A stretch of DNA of 64,000 nucleotides from Fusarium oxysporum f. sp. lycopersici 4287 (lineage: Eukaryota; Ascomycota; Sordariomycetes; Hypocreales; Nectriaceae). Of the stretch, positions 31,632-41,707 are shown piece after piece. Every line of letters starts with the position of its first letter. Position 1 is the first letter of the stretch. The stretch is from NCBI RefSeq assembly GCF_000149955.1, contig NC_030990.1:3895482-3959481 (forward strand), given 5' to 3'. A program made the position numbers and the translations under genes. The notes under the pieces are model-generated. The model was not told the origin of the DNA, did not search any database, and saw nothing but the letters and a program-made list of their open reading frames with translations.

Positions 31632-33358
31632 TTAGTCAGTGGTGGTAGTACCCTTTCGAGCCTCCCTCTCAGCAACATATGCACGCCATTTCGGGTTCCA
31701 GATACAGACAGGAATGCCCAGCAAGAAGATACCACCAAACAATCCAGCCAAGACACCAAAGGCCCATTTATACCCGTGCTCCTCAATCATAGGAGTCAAT
31801 CCATAGGTAACACCAAAAGAGATGATGTTCTTGGTGCCGACGACAGTGACGAGCGCAGGACCAGGATGCTTGGGAGCAGCCTCAGAAGCAAATGTTGTCG
31901 AGATGATGATGACAGCTGTGAATGAGTACTGGAAGATGGTCCAGCCGAGATACGGTCCCCACCAGGTTGCACCACCGCCAGCTGTGAAGCCATAGAGGAG
32001 AAGCATGCCCACGCCGACAACAGCTGGAGGAGCCATGGTGATGAGGTGATGCTCAGGTTGGTGAATACCGCGGTTTCGACGAGCCATCCAGAGAACGAAG
32101 GGATTGGCCAGGAATGTGCAGTAGAGCATGCCCAGAACAGCTCCAACGACTCCGCCAACGTTGATCAAACCGATGTCCTTAGCTTCCCAGTGATAATACT
32201 GCATGAGAACTTGATTGTATGTTAAGGACATACCAACACCACAGCCAAGAGCGATTGAGGATGTGAGGACCGCGTATAAGATACCGGGTGATGAGAACGA
32301 CGCGAGCATGTACTTCCAGCTCAGCAGAATGACACGCAACGGCTGAGAAGATGGTTTGGACCAAGGGCGGAGACGCTCAACGTATGCCTTGCGCTCAATA
32401 TCCTGAGCAGGGTTTCCGGCATTAGGCGGCGTCAATCCCGATCGGGACATCTCCTCCAGATAGGCCTGAGCCTCAGAATCAGGGATGACCTTTGTGACTC
32501 CAAACTCATCAGTGATGACAAGCTGGCCATCAAGCGAGGCAGCAGGACGAGTAAACTGTGTCTCAAAGCCAAGTAAGAAAGCAATGATCAAACCGACTCC
32601 AACAGTGATGGTGAATACCCAGTAGTACCACCTCCAGCCGAGGTCAGCGTTGATGTATGACGATGCCAGGTTGAGAGAGGATGAAATAGCGTTTTGAACC
32701 ATCCAGTAGAGGCCGAAGATGAAGGCTCGTTCGTGGAGGAATGTCACTTCTGTGAGCATGAGAGGAAGAAGAGATTCGGATGCGCCTGTTGCGATACCCT
32801 GAAGTATGCGTGAGACGAGATGGCCGTAGTAGCTGTTTTGAGTGGCTGCTGCGATGCTGGCGGCGAGAAGAACGACCACGGAGATGAGGAAGATGGGTCG
32901 ACGGCCGTAAGCAAGCGACAAAGGCAGAATGATGTAGTTTCCTGACCTTGTTAGTGCCATAGTAACAGAAAATATTCCAAGAACATACCAAGTCCAATAA
33001 ACAAGGTCGGCAATGTAATGAGTAACACAACCTGATCCGAACTAAAGCCCTTGGGAATATACATCTCAAAGAAGACATTCAAGATAGCTCCCAGACCCGA
33101 AGCAACTGAGAGTCCCATAACCGAGAACCAACAGCAACAAAAGACCAAGCCGTATTTCTCCCACGGTTTAAAATTTAAAGGATCATTAGGATCCGACGAC
33201 GGCACGGGAATCTTTCGAATCTCGCCCTGTCTGTTAACAAGAAGAGCGTTTCCTTCAATGTGACCGCCATCGTGGGCTGTGTGTGCCTTTTTCTCGTCTT
33301 CGATGTGGTCTGCTGAAGCGATGGTTGCGAGATCTGGGAAATCTGACTTCTCAGCCAT
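31632..33358 (-). CDS. MFS transporter (DHA1-like)
   Basis: Two exons (33358-32989 and 32941-31632; 47-nt intron, GTATGT donor, GTCAG acceptor) give 559 residues. A cytosolic N-terminal stretch ending KIPVPSSDPNDPLNFKPWEKY is the typical entry to a fungal drug:H+ antiporter. The loop 2-3 motif is seen as LSLAYGRRPIFL, and about 12 hydrophobic segments follow with a large central loop (around residues 270-340, FGVTKVIPDSEAQAYLEEM). It is convergent with the P450 gene and could export its product or take up its substrate; the substrate is not predictable. The exon join LFIGLG/NYIILP is exact. Confidence 0.9.
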
Positions 33359-34017
33359 TGTGAAGTTGAGGTCGGTGCTGAGACTGGTTTAGAGGCCAAG
33401 ATTGAGGCTCATTGAGGCTCTTTATGAAGTGGGAGGTTAAAGGGCTTGGCTAGTGTTTCTTACTAATGTAAGTCCATTGATCGGGGGAGTCTAGATGAGT
33501 CGTTCCCCCACACTCCCGTTCCGGGGAATCGGTTCGGAAACATATTTTTCGGTTCCTGAGCCGTGTTAGCGTGGGGTTTAAATACAGCATCACTTCATCG
33601 ACGTGCGCGGTCCTGGTCCTTTGGCTATTAGATAGATTGTAACACACTCATCAAATTGCAACAAACTAGACTTGTTCCGGCTAGTATTCGATGACCTTAA
33701 CTCACTTCCTAACTGTCTCGAACCAAGAGTTGAGGTTGTGGACCGAGTGTGGCATCATTTATGCCATCATAACTTGAACAGAATGATTTAGTCTCGGTTA
33801 GCAATCTATAGTTAAAACGATCAAGATCTATGCTGTGAAGTTTATTTCCGGCGAATAAACTCAACTGCAGATTTTCGTATAAAACGAACCGAAGTCCGTT
33901 GGCAATAAAATCCCTGTCCGTTGGTCGAGCCGACTCCTCCACATCCCCGATCTCACCCCGCATCCCCATATTGCCCCGGATTTCAGTTTGTCAACATCTC
34001 AGCTAATGAAAACACCA
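33359..34017. promoter_or_regulatory. Promoter of the MFS gene and 3' flank of the cycloisomerase-like gene
   Basis: About 660 bp upstream of the MFS start on the minus strand. It contains TCGGTTCGG near 33531 and TTCCGGGG just before it, resembling the element cluster upstream of the P450 gene. No gene seen. Confidence 0.4.
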
Positions 34018-34845
34018 TCAAAGAGGCCCAATTATCTTTGCCCAAAGCTCAAACAACAGCAGTATACACGTGAATGCAGCCAGAGCTTCCGTGACTACTC
34101 TGCTGAGAGGCCAATCTTCGCCACGGTTATCGACGCGTCCGAGCATAGGCAAGCCAGTGACAAAGAATATCATGTATCCAAAAGTTCCTACTTTCATCAT
34201 ACGATCTCTCTTGTCATAGAGAAATACTTCGGAGAGAAGAGGGCTTGCCATGAAGAATGTTTCGCCGAACGCAACGACGTATGAGAGAGCCAGCACCACA
34301 AAGATTCGTCCAATACGTCCAGGTTGTAATCGACGAATAATCTTACGCTCTGCAACCAACAAGCAAGTGAAGTAACTCATAAAGTATGCATGCGTAAGCG
34401 GATACAAGAACAGAGGAACTTCACCGCCCGTTCGACCAGCAACAGCAGAACTGAAATTTATTCTGTTGTTGAACATGTATCGCATGCCCATAAGATCGAA
34501 GAAGTAGTGCGAGATGAAGTATGTTCCCAGGAAGACTATGATTGATACCCATAGGTTGAGCTTCACCCAGTATCTGCGGTACCATGGACGACCACCGGGC
34601 TTCGATAAGAGTGCTGGAAGAAGTATCGAGGGCAAGGCAGCGGTGATAGAGAAGAGCATATAATCAACGTCGTTCCAGCTGTTAATTATGCCGCTCAACA
34701 TCACAAACGCCACGGCGGTGACCCAGAAGGGGCTTTGAGCTAGTATCAAACCCTCCGTCCATCTTTTGTCGGCTTCGAGGTATTGAGCAGAGACTTGTTT
34801 CTTGTTTTTAAGAGATTTTGCCATGACTTGCTTACTATTTTGCAT
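34018..34845 (-). CDS. Cycloeucalenol cycloisomerase-like membrane protein
   Basis: A 275-residue multi-pass protein resembling plant cyclopropylsterol isomerase (CPI1, about 280 residues), which opens the 9beta,19-cyclopropane ring of cycloeucalenol. Shared features: an N-terminal amphipathic stretch (EADKRWTEGLILAQSPFWVT), DVDYMLFSITAALPS, the hallmark RYWVKLNLWVSIIVFLGTY followed by ISHYFFDLMGMRYMF, LTHAYFMSYF, ALSYVVAFGET, VGTFGYMIFF and the C-terminal DWPLSRVVTEALAAF. Six to seven membrane helices are likely. I chose the ATG at 34845; the frame stays open to 35037 but has no earlier ATG. Fungi make ergosterol through lanosterol and do not need this enzyme, so the substrate may be another cyclopropyl or terpenoid compound. 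Family membership is from recognised pattern, the function is inference. Confidence 0.8.
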   Translation of the reverse strand: MQNSKQVMAKSLKNKKQVSAQYLEADKRWTEGLILAQSPFWVTAVAFVMLSGIINSWNDVDYMLFSITAALPSILLPALLSKPGGRPWYRRYWVKLNLWVSIIVFLGTYFISHYFFDLMGMRYMFNNRINFSSAVAGRTGGEVPLFLYPLTHAYFMSYFTCLLVAERKIIRRLQPGRIGRIFVVLALSYVVAFGETFFMASPLLSEVFLYDKRDRMMKVGTFGYMIFFVTGLPMLGRVDNRGEDWPLSRVVTEALAAFTCILLLFELWAKIIGPL

Positions 34846-35280
34846 GTCTTTGATTTTCGCTTGAGGTGCAGAAGTATTATAAGAGCCGAGTTGAAGTTGA
34901 GAGAATGTCAGCTTTGGATTTAACCGCCAACTCTCGCTGAGCCAATCCGAGGGGACTGTTTTTACCCGATATAACCTTACAGTCAGAGTGCCCAGGCTCG
35001 TCTGCTCACATGCCACGCTAATAACGTTATCGAGCACATTAACGCCATGAAGTTATTCCCATTGCTATTTGGGCATTCTGGTGAAGTTTAGTCCTGAAGG
35101 TTGACATGTTACATTTGCTTCAAGCTCATGTAACGTTATGTAATACCCATTGTTTCGACCAGGATCTATCGTCATATATGATGACAAATCCGTCCAACAA
35201 CACTTCATCCACACAATATATCGTTTCTCGATAACATAATGTTACTCATCAAATAAGGTTTTCAATTCTCTGCTTCTACG
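34846..35280. promoter_or_regulatory. Divergent promoter of the cycloisomerase-like gene and the Zn2Cys6 regulator
   Basis: A 435-bp space between two divergent starts. It includes CTCGCTGAGCC at about 34934, whose GCTGAGC matches one arm of the inverted repeats in the promoter at 38305-38823. Confidence 0.45.
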
Positions 35281-36423
35281 ATGACCCCTTCCAACGGAAT
35301 ACCAGATACGTACACCACCCGATGGAACACTCACTCGACCCCTATCAATAGCTCTGCGAGCAGGAGTCCCAGCTCTTCAACACAAACAAGAAAATACAAT
35401 ACTTCTTGTGACGGGTGTCGAAAGTCTCGCGTTAAATGCTCAGGTGGCGTTCCTTGCCGTCGGTGTGCGACTTCATATATTTCATCAACATGTGTCTACA
35501 GCCTTTCTCAGCGTCGAGGGAAGAAAAGAGCAGGCACAAACAATGTGTTATCAGCATCGAACGAACTCCCGTCATTAGAGATCACACCACCAGACGTTGA
35601 CATGGGAGCATTCAGTATAAATATGTCATCAACCTCATTCGAGCCTCAAAGCATAGACCCAGCTGTGAGTAGCCTGCCAGATTTAGCCGAGACCTGTTAC
35701 TGATAGAGATAGCTTTTTAATAACGTATTAGGGTTTGAGCAAACCCTTACAGACCAAGATGCAGGAGCCATCTCAGGAACTTCAGGCACCGCAAACTCTC
35801 CATCCCTGACCGAGATTGTGAACGCTCTGGACTCTCCACCTCCATCCTTTTGTCTCAAGCCAAAAGCAAAGTGCCCCAAAGCATGTTATGCCGATATACA
35901 CGACATGAGCGGCAGCGTGGATGCTATAACGCAATGTCCCGGGCAGACGCCACTCGATGAGATACTATCATTATTCCAGCGCGTCTCCCACAAATCTGCA
36001 CAATACCTCGCATGTCAGAATTGCGATACAGGCTGTCTTCGTCATATCAACCTCGTGATGCTTCATCAGCGACAAGTCAACCTTCTTTCCGAACTTGCTG
36101 AAGACCCAGGGGAATATCTCAGGAATTACTTCACACAAACTACCCTTGGAAGCTTTCAGACCTCAAAACCGGATGACATTGCGATAAAGCAGTTGATGGT
36201 TAGACATGCGACGAGAGATGTCAGAATCTCCGTGGACGCTGATCATAAAAGCGCGACAGGGTTTCAAGAGAGGTACATAGCGGGTACATTGGATTTGAGT
36301 GATACGGGCAAGCTTAATGTGAAGTGGCTGGTGGAGGTGTCGGAGAATCTTAGGAGGACGCTTGAACATGTAAGAGTTCTGCTAGAGAAGGATGATTGGG
36401 CCACGAAGCTCCTACATTCATAA
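35281..36423 (+). CDS. Zn(II)2Cys6 transcription factor (AflR-like), probable cluster regulator
   Basis: Two exons (35281-35664, 35713-36423; 48-nt intron with GTGAGT donor, TACTGAT branch and GATAG acceptor) give 364 residues. The binuclear zinc cluster is at Cys43, 46, 53, 59, 62, 71 (CDGCRKSRVKC), with a basic linker QRRGKKRAG. A later region (CPKACYADIHDMSG; DEILSLFQRVSHKSAQYLACQNC; LVMLHQRQVNLLSEL) resembles the C-terminal AflR-type regulatory domain. It lies between the cycloisomerase-like gene and an MFS gene, and the closest guess is that it activates this cluster. Other acceptors downstream break the frame, which is why I chose 35712 as the intron end. Its targets are not shown by the sequence. 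Confidence 0.85.
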
Positions 36424-36613
36424 CACCTGGAAAAAGACAGGCAGGGGCTTGATATGCATTCATGTCATTCTTTGGTAATAGTTGGGCTAAACCAAGCGAA
36501 TTCAGTCAGGGGAAAACCTTCGGGCAACGACCCCTTGTTCTACCAATTCTATAAGTACACTAATCAAAAGACATCTTGGATACCAAAATGTCAGAAAGCC
36601 TCAAGAGACATTA

Positions 36614-38304
36614 CTAATCAAACTGTACATCGTACTTCTTGCGCAGAGTCTCGCCATAGCGCCAGAACAGAAGAGGTGCGATCGATACTACGATGGCAAT
36701 GAATCCAAGAAGTGAGTTTCCCTAATAGTTGTCAGTATCAAATGAGGTATATTCATGGCGAACTCACCCATCCATAACCAAGAGCAGAATACAGCGGTAG
36801 GCCAGCAATAGGGAGGCATCCGCCGACTATACTACGTATGACACTTGTAGCAGCCAGAGCGCTAGCCGCATAGGTTGTGAAGGCATCGATCATATATATC
36901 TGAGTGGGAAGCTACTATATGTCAGTCGTAAGCATAGGTCACGGTGAGACTACAGCTTACAAAAGAGAAGATCAAACCAGCACCAGAGAATCCCGTGAAG
37001 ATTATAGGAACTATCCAGTGGACCTTATACTCTGCTGTCCAGCCATACACGAACAGCCCAATGGGGAGAAGCGGAATCCCAAGGACGATGGGAAGCAATC
37101 GATATCTGAAACACTTAGTGACGTTCGTTGTTTTTGAAGACATACTCACTCAGGCTTAGACTCTCCGTCTTTCTTGGTAAGATGGTCTTGAAGCCAGTCA
37201 CTCAGCCAGGAGAGAACCACCAATGCAACGATACAGCCTACTCCTACTCCAAGGAAAGCAAGCCCAAGAACATCAATCTTAAACCCGTACTGCTCAGGAA
37301 AGATCGTTGAGAACGTGGTAAAGAGAAGATATAGGTAGCCATATATCAGTGCGAGATATAGAGAGAGACCAGTGACGATAGGACTACGGATCAACATTCT
37401 CATCGGCCTCATTAGCGCTCGAAACAGTACTTGTCCGACTTTCGGTGCTTCTTTATTAGGAGTCGGGTCGTCTGTGCCCTTGGCTCGTTTTCGCTGGATC
37501 GTGGGGTGGTGGGATTCGGTGAGGAAGAGAAATGTCGCGATCGTCATGAATCCTTTCTAAATGCAAAAAGATTAGCACTGATTATGGGACATAAAATCGT
37601 ACTCACAAAGATGGCCATGATCCAGAACACCCATCTCCATCCGAGGTCCTTCGCAACGAAGCCACCTATTACAGGTCTATTGGACGGGTCAGTACCTCAA
37701 TGTTCGGTAAGGAGAGTAAACTTACCCAATGACAGGACCTAAGAAGTAACCAGTGAAGAATATCGACATCACAAAACCTCTTTTCGACAGTTCAATCTGA
37801 TCAGCAATACTTCCACCTCCGATATTCATAGGGCCAGCACCAAAGCTCCCAGCAATAAACCGAAAGACAATAAACGTTGCAATGTTCGGTGCAAGGGCAC
37901 TGCCGATCGAAAAGCCAAGGGTGACAACATTAGAGATATTCAGAAGCAATCGACGACCGTAAAGTTCCGAAAGCGGTGACAGCAGTACAGGACCGAACGC
38001 GAAGCCTAGAACAAAGATTGATACGACGAGAGATGTCACGGGTGGTCGAGTTTCGTGGAAGTCTTCTTTCAGGAGAGGAACGCCTGGGACGATGACGGAT
38101 GATTCCAAAGGACTAATATGAAACCGTGAGATGATAAGGATTTTTGATGTTGGAGAGGACTTACGTGATAAAACCCAAGATAGACACAATTCCCAAGTTC
38201 AATGCTTTCCTCCACAGGCTCCAATTTTGAGGATTATTAGGGTCTCGTTCCCAAGGGATCGGGAAGCCTGGTTGTTGCTTTTCAGCGTCTGATTCGGTCG
38301 ACAT
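36614..38304 (-). CDS. MFS transporter, DHA1 family (seven exons)
   Basis: Seven exons join in frame: 38304-38165, 38112-37726, 37676-37607, 37556-37150, 37105-36961, 36911-36768, 36721-36614, giving 466 residues; all introns are 43-56 nt with GTRAG donors. The start is MSTESDAEKQQPGF, with IPWERDPNNPQNWSLWRKA before the first helix, usual for fungal drug:H+ antiporters. The motif A region is LSELYGRRLLL and motif C is GYFLGPVIGPVIGGF, the antiporter signature. About 12 helices are predicted, and the end is RYGETLRKKYDVQFD. It shares a divergent promoter with the hydrolase gene, so the two may be co-regulated. The substrate is unknown. Confidence 0.9.
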
Positions 38305-38823
38305 TCTTTTGTACAAGAGGGAACTCAGACAAAAGACAGCAATACTGGCATCCTATATATTTTTAATCATTCCTCTCTATATAATAAACAGAGCCGTCGC
38401 GTTTTCTACGAATTTCTAGACAAATCGCAATGTCGCCAAGCAAATCGTAGTTCGCTTTACGAAAATTGCCCGATTAGGAAATCCTGCCACCTCGCTCAGC
38501 GACGACCGGCTGAGTTTTTGCGGCTCATCGGAGTTTAATAAGCTTGTCCAAACGCCAAAATGAGCTTTAGCCTGGGGAAATTAGCTGCATATGTCATTCT
38601 TGACTTTCAATGCCGGGAAATATCACGATTTAACGTTGACGGTCGGAGATTATGTGACACTCCAACTCGCTCAGCGATGCTGAGCCCATAATGGTATAAG
38701 TGGCTGAATAACACCGAAAGAGATCAATCGTCGAGATATAGTATATAAAGCCTTTCACAGTGTACGTATATGAAATCATTACTTCAAACAAGACAGCAAA
38801 ACATCACATAGCCTTTCATTCAT
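38305..38823. promoter_or_regulatory. Divergent promoter with two related inverted repeats
   Basis: Between the MFS and hydrolase starts. Two copies of CTCGCTCAGCGA occur (38491-38502 and 38666-38677). Each opens an inverted repeat: CTCAGC (38495-38500) with GCTGAG (38509-38514), and GCTCAGC-GAT-GCTGAGC (38669-38685). This looks like a dimeric regulator site. An AT-rich TATATAA-like stretch (38740-38750) precedes the hydrolase. Confidence 0.55.
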
Positions 38824-39755
38824 ATGTCAAACACCACAATGTCGGGAATTTATACCCAGGTTCGGCTCAGTGACGGAGTTAAACTCAATGTCTGCCTCCT
38901 CGGAGCTGAGAACAAGTCGAAACCCTTGATAATCTCTCTTCATGGCGCTCCAGGACTCTCGTCACACACCGGCATAAAAGAGGACTTCAAGTTTCTTGCA
39001 GACAGGTTCCGTGTTCTCGTGTATGATCTTCGAGGCAGTGGAGGCAGTGAGGTCAAGGGCCCTTTCACCGATGAGCAGTGGGTCTCGGATCTTGAAGAGC
39101 TCAGGTAAGTGACCGTTGGGCGTTTACCTCAAGAATCGTGGTTAACAGTCTTTACAGAGCTTGGGCGGGAGACGAAAAGTTTATCCTTGCTGGAGGATCG
39201 TACGGTGGCTTCCTTGCGCTGAACTACGCCCTCAACTACCCAAACCGTCTCCTGGCCTTGATCCTTCGTAACACCTGGACATGTGGCCCCCAGGGAACAC
39301 ACCGCGCACTGGCAAATATCCTCCTATCACACCGCATTAATCCTGATCCCATGCGCCAAGTAAGACTCTGGACCGGCAACGTACGAGGCCAAGAAGACGC
39401 AGAACAAGGCATGGCCGAGATTGTCACCATCTACACCCCCGAGAGTAACCCGGCGCCTGAATCATTTGAAGGTGCAAGTACCGAACTTCGTTGGGAGGTT
39501 CACAACGCTGCGTTTTCGTGGTCACAGCCTCGTTTTGATGTGAGGTCCAGGTTGATTGAGATCAACGTTCCGACCTTGGTGGTTGTTGGAAGGCTTGACA
39601 TTATTTGCCCCATCGAAGAGTCTGAGATGATCTGGAGGCATATCAAGGGTAGTGAGCTTGTTGTCTTTGAGAAGTCAGCTCATAATCCTGCTACTGATGA
39701 GCCAGAGAAGTTTCGAGAGGTTCTCTCGGACTTCCTCGGAAGGCTTAAGTGTTAA
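38824..39755 (+). CDS. Alpha/beta hydrolase, proline iminopeptidase-like (S33)
   Basis: Two exons (38824-39104, 39158-39755; intron 53 nt, GTAAGT donor) give 292 residues. The oxyanion-hole motif is LHGAPG at about 39-44, the nucleophile elbow GGSYGG has Ser108, the acid is Asp in VVGRLDIICP, and the His is in KSAHNP near the end. The motif set and length (about 300) match the prolyl iminopeptidase / epoxide hydrolase-like branch of the superfamily. There is no signal peptide, so it is likely cytosolic. In a metabolite cluster such enzymes often hydrolyse esters or lactones; the substrate here is not known. A second ATG at 38839 is possible. Confidence 0.9.
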
Positions 39756-40540
39756 CTGTGTTGGTAGATCCGATATATTGATGTTTTTGAGCTTGGAAAT
39801 GCCATGGACATCAAATTTAGGATATGTCTTTTGAACAATATGGACCAGTGAACTATTAGTTCTGTCGAGACCGAGATCGATCTCTAGCGACGGAGATGGC
39901 ATCTCACCTCTCGTAATATATATATATTTTGGTAAAACTGAAGCACGAAGTATCGCTAGCTCTGATTTGAATGGACAGCAAAACTGTCTTCCCAGCTGTA
40001 CGGATTTCCCGATGGAGCCTGGCACCAACTTTTGTCCGCCTTCGGTTGTAGTCGCACATATACCATCAATCGATGACAATTACTCAACCATCTAGATTCT
40101 ACAGTAGATCTGCTTGAAGATGTGCAGCCCAATACTACTTGAATTATGTACCAATGCCTCGACTTGCAGCCTTTCAGCGCTCTTTATATTAACGTGCTCC
40201 ATTTGAAGACCCCATCTTTTCATTACACTATGTCGACGAGCCAATTTCATCGATGCATAATACATGAGTATACAGCAAACTTCCACCCCCAGAATATCCA
40301 CATTTCCTAGTGGTTTGGCAGAGTGTTGCGGTCACTGACGGGTTGTGGGAGAGGTGATGCATATCTGTACGATAGGGGCTATCGGCATCAATCTACTACT
40401 GCAAGTCAACATTAGGTCAATCAACAACAGGGCATGCTCGCAAAATCTTATAGCTGACAATATTTATTATATTATTAGCATCATTTGTATGTGCTAAGCT
40501 GGTGCCCGCCCCTCGCAACCTATAGACAACCACCAATAAC
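39756..40540. other. Intergenic region
   Basis: 3' flank of the hydrolase gene followed by AT-rich sequence; no gene seen. Confidence 0.4.
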
Positions 40541-41116
40541 TCATTCGTCCTCATCCTCATCATCACGCCAGAGTGGCTGAAGGAATACATCACCATGCTT
40601 TAGAAACTCTCCGCATTTTTGTTGGATCGATTTCCTGGCTGAATTGTGTATCAAGTTGGGTGAATGCTCCATCGTTTCCCGGTAAGAGTACATATCTGGC
40701 ACTGTGGACGCTTCCGGAAAGTCAAGAACCCCTGAGAACTTGTTCAACGACTTCGTGAGCCATTCTTCATCAAGACCCAAGTCGTATGTAGAGATTTATC
40801 TTATGATAGCCTCCTTCACATACTTTCCAAGTTCCGGATTCTCAGAAAGAGTCCTACAGAATAAGAACTCTGCTTTTGGATGAGTTTAGAAGTAGCCAAA
40901 ATGGTGATGCAGTACCTTCTGTGCGATATATCCCCATCTCTTGCAGATGAAGGAGAGATTTAAGACCGTCTGGCGACGTTCTTTGGCCGCAGGAGGAGGT
41001 GCTATCTCGCCTGTACAGCCTACGTCCGGCCAATCTCTATAAAGCTTTTGACAATGAGGACATATGCTCTCGCAGATGAGAAATATAATCTCCCGTTGGA
41101 GGTTCTGTATCTTCAT
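40541..41116 (-). pseudogene. Decayed F-box-like gene, copy A
   Basis: Read from 41116 downward, one frame runs through 192 codons with two internal TAA stops (after HHHFGYF and after VKEAIIR). It begins MKIQNLQREIIFLICESICPHC and contains LSFICKRWGYIAQKVLHH, like the F-box region of copy B (41708-43068). It continues with FCRTLSENPELGKYVKEA and EEWLTKSLNKFSGVL, matching copy B's FCRTICEKPELGRFVERI and LKSLDKFSDIL. The long middle domain of copy B is missing, but the end (KCGEFLKHGDVFL) is kept. Stops plus the internal deletion indicate a pseudogene. F-box identity is a judgement from the N-terminal LP/CKRW-like pattern. Confidence 0.6.
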
Positions 41117-41707
41117 GTTGTTTGAATGATTGTTTTGCGATATATGATAATGGGTGGTTTTGTGAGTTTTAAGAGCTTGAGTCGAGCAAGGTTGTACCCA
41201 GGAGGAAATCGGGGCCTTTTATAGTCCAAAGATGAGCTGAATGACTGGAAGGTGCGAACAATTTCTCACAGCCAGCTACTATTTCTCATTCAAGGCTCTT
41301 CTCTTGTATCACTGTAATAGTGGCCGCATTATCAGCATGTGCTGATTGTCGTCAGGAAGCACAGTCGGAGTGTGCCTCCTCTAGGGACTAGCAGTCAACC
41401 GATTGCCAGCGGTTTGTTTAGGTTGTGACTATCTTTTGTAAGCATTCTCAAATAAACTTGGTAGCATACTAGCTTTATTAAAAAGACCTACTCCATTTAC
41501 AGGTTGGTAGGCTACCGTCCGCTTGCTAAGTAATAACATCAATGACTCCTCTCTAAGTCTCACACGTGACAAATGACAATCAGGCGATTCGAGAGCAATT
41601 TATTTGTCTTTTATGAGGCTGAGCTGTTGTTGAAAGCTTTCATGGTATACTAATCCTACACGATATGTGCCACAGAGCCCTCCAAGGCTCCGTAAACCAC
41701 CTCAGTA
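41117..41707. other. Intergenic region
   Basis: Between the two F-box-like copies; AT-rich, no feature seen. Confidence 0.4.
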
